Origin: Salegentibacter flavus
GTDB lineage: Bacteria > Bacteroidota > Bacteroidia > Flavobacteriales > Flavobacteriaceae
Assembly: GCF_900115145.1 (NCBI RefSeq)
Contig: NZ_FOVL01000019.1
Coordinates: forward strand, 16,370-66,079
Direction: 5' to 3'
DNA length: 49,710 nt
The notes beneath the pieces were generated by a model. The model was given only the letters and a program-made list of their open reading frames with translations, was not told where the DNA came from and ran no database searches. This document shows positions 1 through 6,456 of this stretch, piece by piece; position 1 is the stretch's first letter; the number at the start of each line of letters is the position of its first letter. A program made the translations under genes and the position numbers.

Positions 1-14
1 TATTTCTGCCGCAT

Positions 15-127
15 ACCTGTGAATCCTAAACAAAAATACAATTCTGAAAGCAATTCACAACCCGTTCCTTCCAGCTTAGCTGTACGGCCCACCTGTGAAT
101 CCTAAGTAAAAATACAATTCTGAAAAC
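15..127. repeat. two 37-bp direct repeats beside the IS110 remnant
   Basis: Copies at 15-51 and 91-127 both begin ACCTGTGAATCCTAA and differ at only three positions. The 39 bp between them contain the small palindrome CAGC-TTA-GCTG at 72-82. The pair lies just beyond the stop codon of the IS110-family remnant, where the 3' non-coding end of such an element would be. It may be part of the element's end or a target-derived duplication. The window starts too close to tell. Confidence 0.7.
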
Positions 128-132
128 TTTTA

Positions 133-462
133 TCATAATTTGGATACATAATTTTCTTCATAGGACAAACCTGATTTTGCTACTGCAAAACCCTGTTTAG
201 GAAGCTTATTGCAAACGTCGATAATTGCGAGTTTCTTACTTTTACCTTTTGCTTTTATTCTTTCATAGATATCTCTACAAGCCTTATTATTTTACAAGCT
301 GTAAAGCTGCACATAAATAGCAAGTCTCTAAGGTTTGGATTTCCCGTTTTACTAATCCTGCTTTCTACTCTTACACTGGATCCAGATTCGCGAATAATAA
401 GAGTAATTTCAGGATAGCAAAATAACTGACGTGCATTCTCAAATTTGATAAAAATCATTGGT
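133..462 (-). pseudogene. IS110-family transposase, 3' remnant with a frameshift
   Basis: Read on the minus strand, the segment encodes the C-terminal part of an IS110-family transposase. Visible are RESGSSVRVESRISKTGNP, then LRDLLFMCSFTACK, which fits the serine-rich Transposase_20 domain. After TACK a single base is missing: the family expects HNKAC, and restoring one base recovers NKACRDIYERIKAKGKSKK and then an end at SKL with a stop at 133-135. The N-terminal RuvC-like domain is absent, and homology ends about 10 bp from the integrase stop codon. This is therefore a dead 3' fragment, probably trimmed when the adjacent element was assembled. Assignment to the family is from recognisable motifs; the subgroup (IS110 or IS1111) cannot be decided. 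Confidence 0.75.
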
Positions 463-474
463 TATCAGCTTTTC

Positions 475-1749
475 TTAATCTCTCTTTTCCTTTTTATCAC
501 CTGTAGGTTTTTTCGCTTGTTTTTCTGCCAGTTTACTTTTTAAAGCATTCATATCATCACTAATTTTTCGGTCTACAATTTTAGCGTAATGCTGAGTAGT
601 CCTCAAATCTTGATGACCTAGCATTTTACTTACAGATTCTATAGGAACCCCATTGGTAAGTGTAATAGTGGTTGCAAAAGTATGGCGGGCCAGGTGAGTG
701 GTAAGGGGTTTGGTAATTCCACATAGTGCAGCGATCTCCTTTAAAAATGCATTTGATTTCTGATTGCTTAGTACCGGTAAAACATATTTACCATCCTTCA
801 CCTCGGGGTGGTCTTGATAGCGATCTAAAATTTCTTCAGCAACAGGTAACAATGGAATACTACTAAGGGATTTTGTTTTGGTTCTTTTTATACGAATCCA
901 TTTCCCGCCGTCTATACCTTTTGTTATATCTGCACCGCTTAATTTTTTAACATCAGAATAGGCCAGGCCGGTATAACAGCTAAAAACAAACATGTCCCTC
1001 ACCAGTTTCAGACGATCCAAGTGAAGGTCTTTATCGATCAGTTGTTGAACTTCCTCCTCATTTAAGAATTCACGTTCCACCGTTTCAAACTGCACCTTGT
1101 AATTATAGAAAGGATCCTGATCCATCCACTGGTTAGCCAGAGCAATGCGAATGATCTTTTTAAAATTGTTGACATACTTTAGGGCAGAGTTATGGTTACA
1201 CTCCCGCTTAGTTTTGAGGAAATATTCGAGTTTGGAAATGAAATGATGATTAATTTCGTTCATTGGATAATCATCTGTCTTAAATTCTTCATTCAGGAAT
1301 TGCTCAATATGATTATAACAGGTCCAGTAACGTTTTGCGGTGCTCTTGGAGATACTTTTACCTGAAAGGCGATTCATTTGTTCATTATGCTCTTTAAAAA
1401 CCTCTAGGGTCATTTTCGGCTTCTTTCTGTTAACCCCTTTAAATTCATCAAGAATACTTTTGGAAGAAATAATTTTATTTTTTTCAATCAGGTCCTGGTG
1501 TATATTCTTAATCTTATTCCTAAGAACATTGATATAATTATTCAGTTCTGTCGCTTCGGGACTTTTGCCCAACATTTTTTCAGATTTAGGATGCCATTTC
1601 CTAGGATCGACTTTGCGATTTATGCTTATGGCAGATCGCTTATTATTTACAGATATTCTTAAATAAATATCGCTTTCAGCAGATTTGTTACTTCTGCTTT
1701 TTCTAAGGTAAAAACTAAGTTGGTAAGAAGTGCTCATATTTTTGGTCAT
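475..1749 (-). CDS. tyrosine recombinase / integrase, IntDOT-like
   Basis: A 424-aa site-specific recombinase that would cut and join att sites to insert or excise a mobile element. Domains in order: an arm-DNA-binding N-terminus (about 1-100), a SAM-like core-binding domain (about 110-215) and a catalytic domain (about 225-400). Catalytic residues visible are Lys at about 291, H352-xx-R355 in HLARHTF, H379 in LGHQD and the nucleophile Tyr388 in QHYAK. The usual first arginine (TGLR) is replaced by alanine in CYTGLAYSD (residue 263); IntDOT of Bacteroides also lacks this arginine. It lies 240 bp from the 3' end of ssrA, a classic integration target, so it probably belongs to an element extending left out of the window. 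Confidence 0.9.
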   Translation of the reverse strand: MTKNMSTSYQLSFYLRKSRSNKSAESDIYLRISVNNKRSAISINRKVDPRKWHPKSEKMLGKSPEATELNNYINVLRNKIKNIHQDLIEKNKIISSKSILDEFKGVNRKKPKMTLEVFKEHNEQMNRLSGKSISKSTAKRYWTCYNHIEQFLNEEFKTDDYPMNEINHHFISKLEYFLKTKRECNHNSALKYVNNFKKIIRIALANQWMDQDPFYNYKVQFETVEREFLNEEEVQQLIDKDLHLDRLKLVRDMFVFSCYTGLAYSDVKKLSGADITKGIDGGKWIRIKRTKTKSLSSIPLLPVAEEILDRYQDHPEVKDGKYVLPVLSNQKSNAFLKEIAALCGITKPLTTHLARHTFATTITLTNGVPIESVSKMLGHQDLRTTQHYAKIVDRKISDDMNALKSKLAEKQAKKPTGDKKEKRD

Positions 1750-1840
1750 AAAATTGGCACTTAAATTAGCAAAAAATGATATACGAAATGAAACTTTAAT
1801 ATTTTATAAAGAATTGATATTAAGGGTTTTTGGGTGGTTC

Positions 1841-1887
1841 TGGTTACCAATTTTCTGCGAAAAGATTGGTAGCCAGATTGGTAACCA
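1841..1887. repeat. three copies of an ATTGGTARCCA motif, candidate integrase arm sites
   Basis: ATTGGTAGCCA at 1865-1875 and ATTGGTAACCA at 1877-1887 are direct repeats with a 12-bp period. The inverted copy TGGTTACCAAT is at 1841-1851. They sit between the integrase start and the ssrA terminator, where lambda-like recombinases bind arm sites. They could equally be operators controlling the integrase. Function is inferred from position only. Confidence 0.5.
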
Positions 1888-1930
1888 AAAATGTGCTATT
1901 ATTTGATATTAAACGATATCATTAAAAACA

Positions 1931-1965
1931 AAAAACCCCGTAAATCTTAGGATTTACGGGTTTTT
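1931..1965 (-). terminator. ssrA terminator (bidirectional)
   Basis: An A-tract, the stem CCCGTAAATC with complement GATTTACGGG, a 4-nt loop and a T-tract. It lies 24 bp beyond the mature tmRNA 3' end and is symmetrical enough to work on both strands. Confidence 0.85.
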
Positions 1966-1988
1966 GATCGAGTTTGGTACTCAAAAAG

Positions 1989-2386
1989 TGGAGTCGGAGG
2001 GGTTCGAACCCTCGTCCAAACAAGCAATTCAGCAGCTTTCTACACGTTTAGTCTTCGCTTGGTTGTCGATGCAAGACCGGCCGAAAACCACCAATCTTAC
2101 ACGTATCCTCATTTAGATTTCGGAAGAACATCAAGGCCCTGTGCTTCCTATATTTACTTTTTCGGTGCCTCAAATGCGGACGCCGTAAATCAAGGCTTCC
2201 GCGAGGCATCTCGGCTCCCTACCTTGTAGGGACTAAGCAAATCCTACTGTGATTCGGATTATGCAGCCAAGGCGTAGTTATTCTCGCCGTTTAAAAAAGT
2301 GTGAAATATGAGATTTACGAGCTATATCCCAGCGCTCGACGTGCTTACAACTCAATTAGACTCGCTGTCAAAACCAAGTCGACCCC
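1989..2386 (-). ncRNA. ssrA: transfer-messenger RNA (tmRNA)
   Basis: tmRNA rescues ribosomes stalled on broken mRNAs and tags the nascent chain for proteolysis. The 5' GGGGUCG pairs base for base with the 3' CGACUCC, giving a 7-bp acceptor stem with discriminator A at 1989; the CCA end is not encoded. The T-arm GGTTCGAACC is visible near the 3' end. The tag reading frame at 2259-2288 encodes GENNYALAA followed by TAA, the usual Bacteroidota tag. Length is about 398 nt. The 3' end is the likely attachment site for the neighbouring integrase. Its own promoter is proposed at 2435-2442. Confidence 0.97.
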
Positions 2387-2434
2387 ATTATTTAAAGAAC
2401 ATCATTTCAGTTATTCTTAACTGATCTGAGTCTG

Positions 2435-2442
2435 CAAAGATA
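2435..2442 (-). promoter_or_regulatory. ssrA promoter -7 box
   Basis: On the minus strand this reads TATCTTTG, a perfect TAnnTTTG Bacteroidota -7 element, about 50 bp before the mature tmRNA 5' end. No TTG -33 box is obvious at the usual distance. Confidence 0.6.
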
Positions 2443-2454
2443 CTAATAAAATTA

Positions 2455-2462
2455 TATCTTTG
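2455..2462 (+). promoter_or_regulatory. promoter -7 box of the saccharopine dehydrogenase-like gene
   Basis: TATCTTTG on the plus strand, a perfect TAnnTTTG match. It overlaps the in-frame TTG at 2460, which shows that TTG is not the start codon; the ATG at 2499 gives a leader of about 30 nt. The box is only 12 bp from the oppositely directed ssrA box. Confidence 0.6.
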
Positions 2463-2498
2463 GAACTCACTTATCACTACGCAAAATACATACCAGAA

Positions 2499-3722
2499 AT
2501 GATAAAATTCGCCCTTATAAAAGAACGCAAGACTCCGCCCGATCGCAGAGTGGTTTTTTCTCCCGAAAAACTTCAGGAAATACGCCAAAAGTTCCCTGAG
2601 GCCGACTTTAAGGTAGAGAGTTCTGACATTCGTATTTTTTCTGATGAGGCTTATCGACAGGCCGGGTTTGAGGTGTCAGACGATGTGTCAGACTGCGAGG
2701 TGATGCTGGGAGTGAAAGAAGTGCCCTTGCCTGCACTTATTCCGAATAAAAAATATTTTTTCTTTTCGCATACTATCAAGAAACAGCCTTATAACCGGGA
2801 CCTTTTAAGGGAAATCCTAAATAAAAATATCGAACTCTATGATCATGAGGTGATCGTGAAAGGGAGTGGAGCCAGGCTTATTGGTTTTGGTCGCTATGCC
2901 GGGCTGGTAGGAGCTTATAATGGTTTCCGCGGAATAGGACTGAAGGAAGGGCTTTTTGAGCTTCCAAAAGCAGAGAACTTGCCAGACCTGAATGCGATGT
3001 GCGCAGAGCTCGATAAGATCAGGATTCCACGAATGAAGATCGTGCTTACCGGAAGCGGAAAAGTGGCCCGCGGGGCCAAAGAGATCCTCGATCATATGAA
3101 GATCAAGGAGGTAAACGTTAATGAATATCTTGAAGAGGATTTTGACGAACCGGTTTACTGCAGGATAGATGTTTTAGATTATAACAAACGCAGGGACGGG
3201 AAGGTGTTGGATAACAAAGATTTTTATAAACATCCAGAAGAATATGAGTCTGATTTTATGCGATTTGCCAGGCAAAGCGATATGTTTATCGCCGGGCATT
3301 TCTATGGAGATGGAGCTCCGGCTTTCTTTACTGCTGAAGATGCAAAATCGCCTGATTTTAAAATAAAATATATCGCCGATATCTCCTGCGATATCCATGG
3401 ACCTGTAGCCAGTACCATCAGGCCTTCAACCATAGCCGAACCCTTTTATGGGTATGATGCCCAAAATGAGATGGAGGTAGATTTCAGAGAAAAGGATTCG
3501 ATATTGGTAATGGCAGTAGATAACCTGCCTTGCGAACTTCCAAAAGATGCCAGCGAAGGTTTTGGGGAGATGTTCCTTGAGCACGTGATCCCCGCATTTT
3601 TTAATGATGATATAGATGGTGTGCTAAAAAGGGCCAAAATGACCAGCGCCGGTAAATTGACCGTAAAGTTTGACTACCTCGAAGATTATGTAAAAGGGGA
3701 ACCAATTAAACAGGAAGATTAA
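2499..3722 (+). CDS. saccharopine dehydrogenase-like NAD(P)-dependent oxidoreductase
   Basis: A 407-aa cytosolic enzyme of the alanine dehydrogenase/PNT and lysine-forming saccharopine dehydrogenase superfamily. The N-terminus has the family signature KERKTPPDRRV (residues about 7-17), followed by FFFSHTIKKQPYN. The Rossmann segment is KIVLTGSGKVARGAKEIL (about 190), and the late block ADISCDIHGPVASTIR resembles the Lys1 substrate region. By family it would oxidise or form a secondary amine such as saccharopine, but most bacteria make lysine from diaminopimelate, so the substrate is uncertain. The ATG at 2499 is chosen over the upstream TTG because the promoter box covers the latter. It is monocistronic and divergent from ssrA. 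Confidence 0.8.
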   Translation: MIKFALIKERKTPPDRRVVFSPEKLQEIRQKFPEADFKVESSDIRIFSDEAYRQAGFEVSDDVSDCEVMLGVKEVPLPALIPNKKYFFFSHTIKKQPYNRDLLREILNKNIELYDHEVIVKGSGARLIGFGRYAGLVGAYNGFRGIGLKEGLFELPKAENLPDLNAMCAELDKIRIPRMKIVLTGSGKVARGAKEILDHMKIKEVNVNEYLEEDFDEPVYCRIDVLDYNKRRDGKVLDNKDFYKHPEEYESDFMRFARQSDMFIAGHFYGDGAPAFFTAEDAKSPDFKIKYIADISCDIHGPVASTIRPSTIAEPFYGYDAQNEMEVDFREKDSILVMAVDNLPCELPKDASEGFGEMFLEHVIPAFFNDDIDGVLKRAKMTSAGKLTVKFDYLEDYVKGEPIKQED

Positions 3723-3759
3723 TCAGTTTCTGCACCAATTAGTTACTTTTTGAAAAAGT

Positions 3760-4524
3760 TTATTTCCGAACCTGGTCCAGGGAGTTTATCTCTTCGCGAT
3801 AGGCTGCGGGAAGTATAACTGATCTTAACACTCGATCAAGTTTAATTCTTCGACTTAGTTTGTATGGGGGGATCAAGAGTGTGAGGAGCGAGAATTTCCG
3901 AAGTGATAAAAGTTTTCTTACTTTCTCCGGAGTGATATAAATTTGAGTTTCGAGCAATAAGCGGTAACGAAACGGCCCGAGATGTTTGCGGTACCGGCGA
4001 TAGAGATCCCGGGTATACACTCCGGCCTCCAGATTTTGTTCCAGATGTGATCGCCGCATCTTTTGAAAGGCTTCAAAGTTTTCCGGTAAGCCCTGCAACT
4101 GCATCCTGTTTCCAACCCGGAAAAAGACGTTGAAAACCTCCTGTTTTTGGGCTAAGCTGAGTTTATGTTCGAGGAGCTCATAAGACCTAATGGAATAATC
4201 GATAAGCATAAAGAGCACATCCCTGTAAGCCCAATCCGGAATCGACTTTCCGCGTTTGGATTCCACGGCAGAATGGATTGCAGCGATAGAATCAATAGCC
4301 TTAAGGGCGGCATCCTTTTCAGAAAAAACTATTTTCCGGGCATAAGAAACCGTAGAGAAGAGTCTGCCCAGGGGATCATTTGGCAGTCTGCCGGTATAAT
4401 AAAGCCAGTCTACCGCTTTGTTGAGAGCAAACTCCGCCGAAGCTCCGGCGAAGATAAAAAGAATGGTATCCCCCTTTCCCCAGATTTCCCGTACTATCGA
4501 ATCCTCATCTACAAAATATTCCAT
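3760..4524 (-). CDS. DUF2236 / MpaB-Lcp-like oxygenase-domain protein
   Basis: A 254-aa protein that matches the DUF2236 pattern (ER-bound oxygenase MpaB / rubber oxygenase Lcp catalytic domain). Recognisable blocks are an N-terminal IVREIWGKGDTILFIFAGA, the central IAAIHSAVESKRGKSIPDWA with the conserved IHxxV histidine (about residue 83), LIDYSIRSYELLE, and the GLPENFEAF loop. Characterised members are haem-b oxygenases; most bacterial homologues have no known substrate. No signal peptide is seen. It is the last gene of a minus-strand cluster and starts 23 bp after a small membrane-protein gene, so co-transcription is likely. The fold is reasonably secure; the reaction is unknown. Confidence 0.75.
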   Translation of the reverse strand: MEYFVDEDSIVREIWGKGDTILFIFAGASAEFALNKAVDWLYYTGRLPNDPLGRLFSTVSYARKIVFSEKDAALKAIDSIAAIHSAVESKRGKSIPDWAYRDVLFMLIDYSIRSYELLEHKLSLAQKQEVFNVFFRVGNRMQLQGLPENFEAFQKMRRSHLEQNLEAGVYTRDLYRRYRKHLGPFRYRLLLETQIYITPEKVRKLLSLRKFSLLTLLIPPYKLSRRIKLDRVLRSVILPAAYREEINSLDQVRK

Positions 4525-4547
4525 TGCTGTCTAATTAATTTTATGAT

Positions 4548-4817
4548 TTACAAACCATACATTTCCGCAAGGTCTCCTACGGCTAAAGTTCCCCAAAGAA
4601 TAATCAAGCCAAGGAGGATTTTGATCCAGAGTGGAATAACCAATCCTGTTTTGTTTTTAAGCAGGCTATTTAAAGGAGGGGGGAAAATACAGGAAAACAA
4701 AATATAGAAAATTCCCGGCACCGGATGTACCAAAATAAGATTCATTATTCCCAACACTAAAAAAATCAGAGTGAATATCCAGCTTACGAAGTCTGAAATA
4801 AAAAATTTGCCGGTCAT
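4548..4817 (-). CDS. small membrane protein, 89 aa
   Basis: A hydrophobic protein with about three membrane segments: FVSWIFTLIFLVLGIMNLIL, a central PGIFYILFSCIFPP and a C-terminal IKILLGLIILWGTLAVGDL. No named family is recognised. It lies between another small membrane protein and the DUF2236 gene, all on the minus strand. A CTTTGAAA half-site at 4880-4887 upstream resembles one arm of the palindromes found before the other membrane-protein genes here, but the second arm is missing. Confidence 0.65.
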   Translation of the reverse strand: MTGKFFISDFVSWIFTLIFLVLGIMNLILVHPVPGIFYILFSCIFPPPLNSLLKNKTGLVIPLWIKILLGLIILWGTLAVGDLAEMYGL

Positions 4818-4932
4818 TAGATTTTGTTTTTAGGAGTTATAGATTTTTTTATCTCGCATTATTGGAATTTTAAGGTTCCTTTCAAAGCGCCACTTTATTT
4901 AATCAGGCAATAAGAATTATCCCGAAATATGT

Positions 4933-5217
4933 TTAACTCCCGGCGAAGGGTGTTCCAAAAACGCCTACGGCTAATTCCGCCCAAATTAAGAAGAGTGCCG
5001 CCAGGATAATTCCTGATAAAAGGATCCGGTTCCTGGTGGTTTTTACTTTTCTTAATACAAATTCGATTGCCAGCCCGGTACCTAAAAGCAATACTGCGGC
5101 AATAACAAAATCGGAAGCGGTCCAAACCACCTCTTTGCTGAACTGCACAGCGATCAAAGGAATAAGTAAAAGAACAGCCACAATAAATACGATAAATAAT
5201 AATCTCTTGTTTTTCAT
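4933..5217 (-). CDS. small membrane protein, 94 aa
   Basis: Begins MKNKRLLFIVFIVAVLLLIP. It has three predicted membrane segments (about 5-22, 32-52 and 66-86) with a KVKTTRN cytosolic loop, and ends in a short polar tail. An in-frame TTG at 5265 would put the start inside the palindrome at 5253-5267, so the ATG at 5217 is preferred. No family is recognised. Its C-terminal half (GIILAALFLIWAELAVGVFG) resembles that of the downstream 89-aa protein (LGLIILWGTLAVGDLAEMYG), so the two may be distant paralogues. Likely controlled by the regulator encoded just upstream. Confidence 0.65.
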   Translation of the reverse strand: MKNKRLLFIVFIVAVLLLIPLIAVQFSKEVVWTASDFVIAAVLLLGTGLAIEFVLRKVKTTRNRILLSGIILAALFLIWAELAVGVFGTPFAGS

Positions 5218-5252
5218 AATATTTAGAATTAAAGCTTGTTGTTGCGTAAGTG

Positions 5253-5267
5253 CTTTGAAATTCAAAG
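5253..5267. promoter_or_regulatory. palindromic operator CTTTG-AAATT-CAAAG
   Basis: Perfect 7-bp arms (CTTTGAA / TTCAAAG) around a central A. It lies between the stop of the winged-helix regulator and the start of the 94-aa membrane protein, about 36 bp before that ATG. The same CTTTG-N5-CAAAG design recurs at 6344-6358 in the same cluster. Binding by the regulator is inferred. Confidence 0.6.
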
Positions 5268-5288
5268 TGCCTTGGTAAATTTTTTTTG

Positions 5289-5597
5289 CTATGTTTTTTT
5301 ATGATTTTGATTTAAAAGCTTCTCAATCGCTTCTATGTGTTTTTTAAAATCCTCCCGTCCGGCTTTTGTGGTGCTGTATCGGGTGTTAGGTTTGCGGTCT
5401 ATAAATGATTTTTCTACTTTAACATACCCTTTTTTCTCCAGCGCCTTCATATGGCTTGCGATATTCCCATCGGTTACGCCCAAAACCTGTTTTAGTGTGG
5501 TGAAATCGGCATACTCATTTACCATAAGCACACTCATAATTCCCAGCCTTACCCGATTATCAAAAGCCTTGTTGATATTTCCGATGATATTTTTCAT
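5289..5597 (-). CDS. winged-helix transcriptional regulator (HTH_34-like)
   Basis: A 102-aa DNA-binding protein. DNRVRLGIMSVLMVNEYADF opens a winged helix; FTTLKQVLGVTDGNIASHMK is the helix-turn-helix (about 32-51), and the wing carries KVEKSFIDRKPNTRYS. This is the compact MarR/ArsR-like type (PF13601) with no effector domain. Its ATG overlaps the stop of a 34-codon upstream ORF (ATGA), and the operon begins at the 211-aa membrane protein, so autoregulation through the palindrome at 6342-6360 is likely. Targets are presumably the membrane proteins and the DUF2236 gene downstream. Family call is good; the signal sensed is unknown. Confidence 0.85.
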   Translation of the reverse strand: MKNIIGNINKAFDNRVRLGIMSVLMVNEYADFTTLKQVLGVTDGNIASHMKALEKKGYVKVEKSFIDRKPNTRYSTTKAGREDFKKHIEAIEKLLNQNHKKT

Positions 5598-5698
5598 CTG
5601 TTTATAATGTTAACCTCAATTTGGGAAATTAGGCACAGGCTTATAATCATGCTCCTGTGTATTGTCATTTTCGGGTCCGGCATCATGCTGGTTTTCAT
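5594..5698 (-). CDS. 34-codon ORF coupled to its neighbours on both sides
   Basis: The ATG begins on the base right after the TAG of the 211-aa membrane protein, and the TGA overlaps the regulator's ATG by the ATGA arrangement. The peptide starts MKTSMMPDPK and contains a short hydrophobic run (SMIISLCLIS). No family is recognised. The exact junctions suggest translational coupling, but a chance ORF of 34 codons cannot be excluded. Confidence 0.35.
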   Translation of the reverse strand: MKTSMMPDPKMTIHRSMIISLCLISQIEVNIINR

Positions 5699-6334
5699 CT
5701 ATTCGGGTTTGCGCTCATACCTGTTATACATCCAAATGCCGTAAAGGATGTGGAATAGGCCAAAACCGACTGCCCAGAAGTATAATCCGTAATCGAGGAA
5801 CTGGGTTGAGACTAGTCCTAATACCACATTTGTATATCCCAGAGATCTAAGGTCGCTAAAGGTGTATTTGCTCGCGTGAATTAACGCCAGCCCGTAAAAA
5901 ATGAGCATAGAAGGCACCAAAAGTCCCAACAGTCCATATTGCAGCAATACCAGGCAAAACAATCCGCCGGCCGCCAGGGGGGTAAAAAAATTGATCATCA
6001 GTCTTTTACTCGTGCTATCCCAGATCTTTTGATTATTTTGCTTTGCTTTTCGCGTGGTGAGGGCTATGGCAGTTCCTATGGCCAGGATTAGGACCGCAAT
6101 AGCCAGAAAGAATAATTGGTCTATAAGATCATTATTACTAAAATTTGCGGCCACCGACCCGTAGCTTGCGTTAGTGTCATGCTCGGAAAGGAGTAAACCT
6201 GCAATCACTGCTCCAATGATGGCATAGCTTCCGGCAAATACCCCTGCCAGTCCGCTTAGGGAGATAAAACGGGAAGAGCGGTTCATCATTTGTTTGATCT
6301 CGCTGAGGTCCCGAAGATACTTTTCGTTTTCCAT
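5699..6334 (-). CDS. integral membrane protein, 211 aa
   Basis: A soluble N-terminus (LRDLSEIKQMMNRSSRF) leads into about six membrane segments: GLAGVFAGSYAIIGAVIAGL, LIDQLFFLAIAVLILAIGTA, MINFFTPLAAGGLFCLVLLQ and three more to the end. It closes with NRYERKPE. No named family is recognised. It is the first gene of the operon with the winged-helix regulator; similar regulator/membrane-protein pairs are seen in other Bacteroidota, where the membrane partner is uncharacterised. The palindrome at 6342-6360 lies 8 bp upstream of the ATG. Confidence 0.8.
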   Translation of the reverse strand: MENEKYLRDLSEIKQMMNRSSRFISLSGLAGVFAGSYAIIGAVIAGLLLSEHDTNASYGSVAANFSNNDLIDQLFFLAIAVLILAIGTAIALTTRKAKQNNQKIWDSTSKRLMINFFTPLAAGGLFCLVLLQYGLLGLLVPSMLIFYGLALIHASKYTFSDLRSLGYTNVVLGLVSTQFLDYGLYFWAVGFGLFHILYGIWMYNRYERKPE

Positions 6335-6341
6335 TTTAAAG

Positions 6342-6360
6342 TACTTTGAAATACAAAGTA
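6342..6360. promoter_or_regulatory. palindromic operator TACTTTG-N5-CAAAGTA
   Basis: Perfect 7-bp arms separated by AAATA. On the minus strand the arm TACTTTG also resembles a -7 promoter box, so a bound repressor would cover the promoter of the 211-aa membrane-protein operon. It shares the CTTTG-N5-CAAAG core with the site at 5253-5267. Confidence 0.65.
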
Positions 6361-6456
6361 AAGTAAAAAACTTATTTAAATAGCATTTTTTTAAAAAATA
6401 ATGATCATTACCTTATGCTGTGAATTATTGCGAACTTTACATTAAACTGAAATGCT

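Noticed and set aside
15-127. Possible CRISPR array
   Set aside because: Only two repeats with a 39-bp spacer and next to an IS remnant; no further units and no cas genes.
2388-2588. 66-codon minus-strand ORF next to ssrA
   Set aside because: It runs through both proposed promoters and into antisense of the dehydrogenase start.
4165-4707. 180-codon plus-strand ORF
   Set aside because: Spans parts of two minus-strand genes and has no family features; the minus-strand DUF2236 match is much better.
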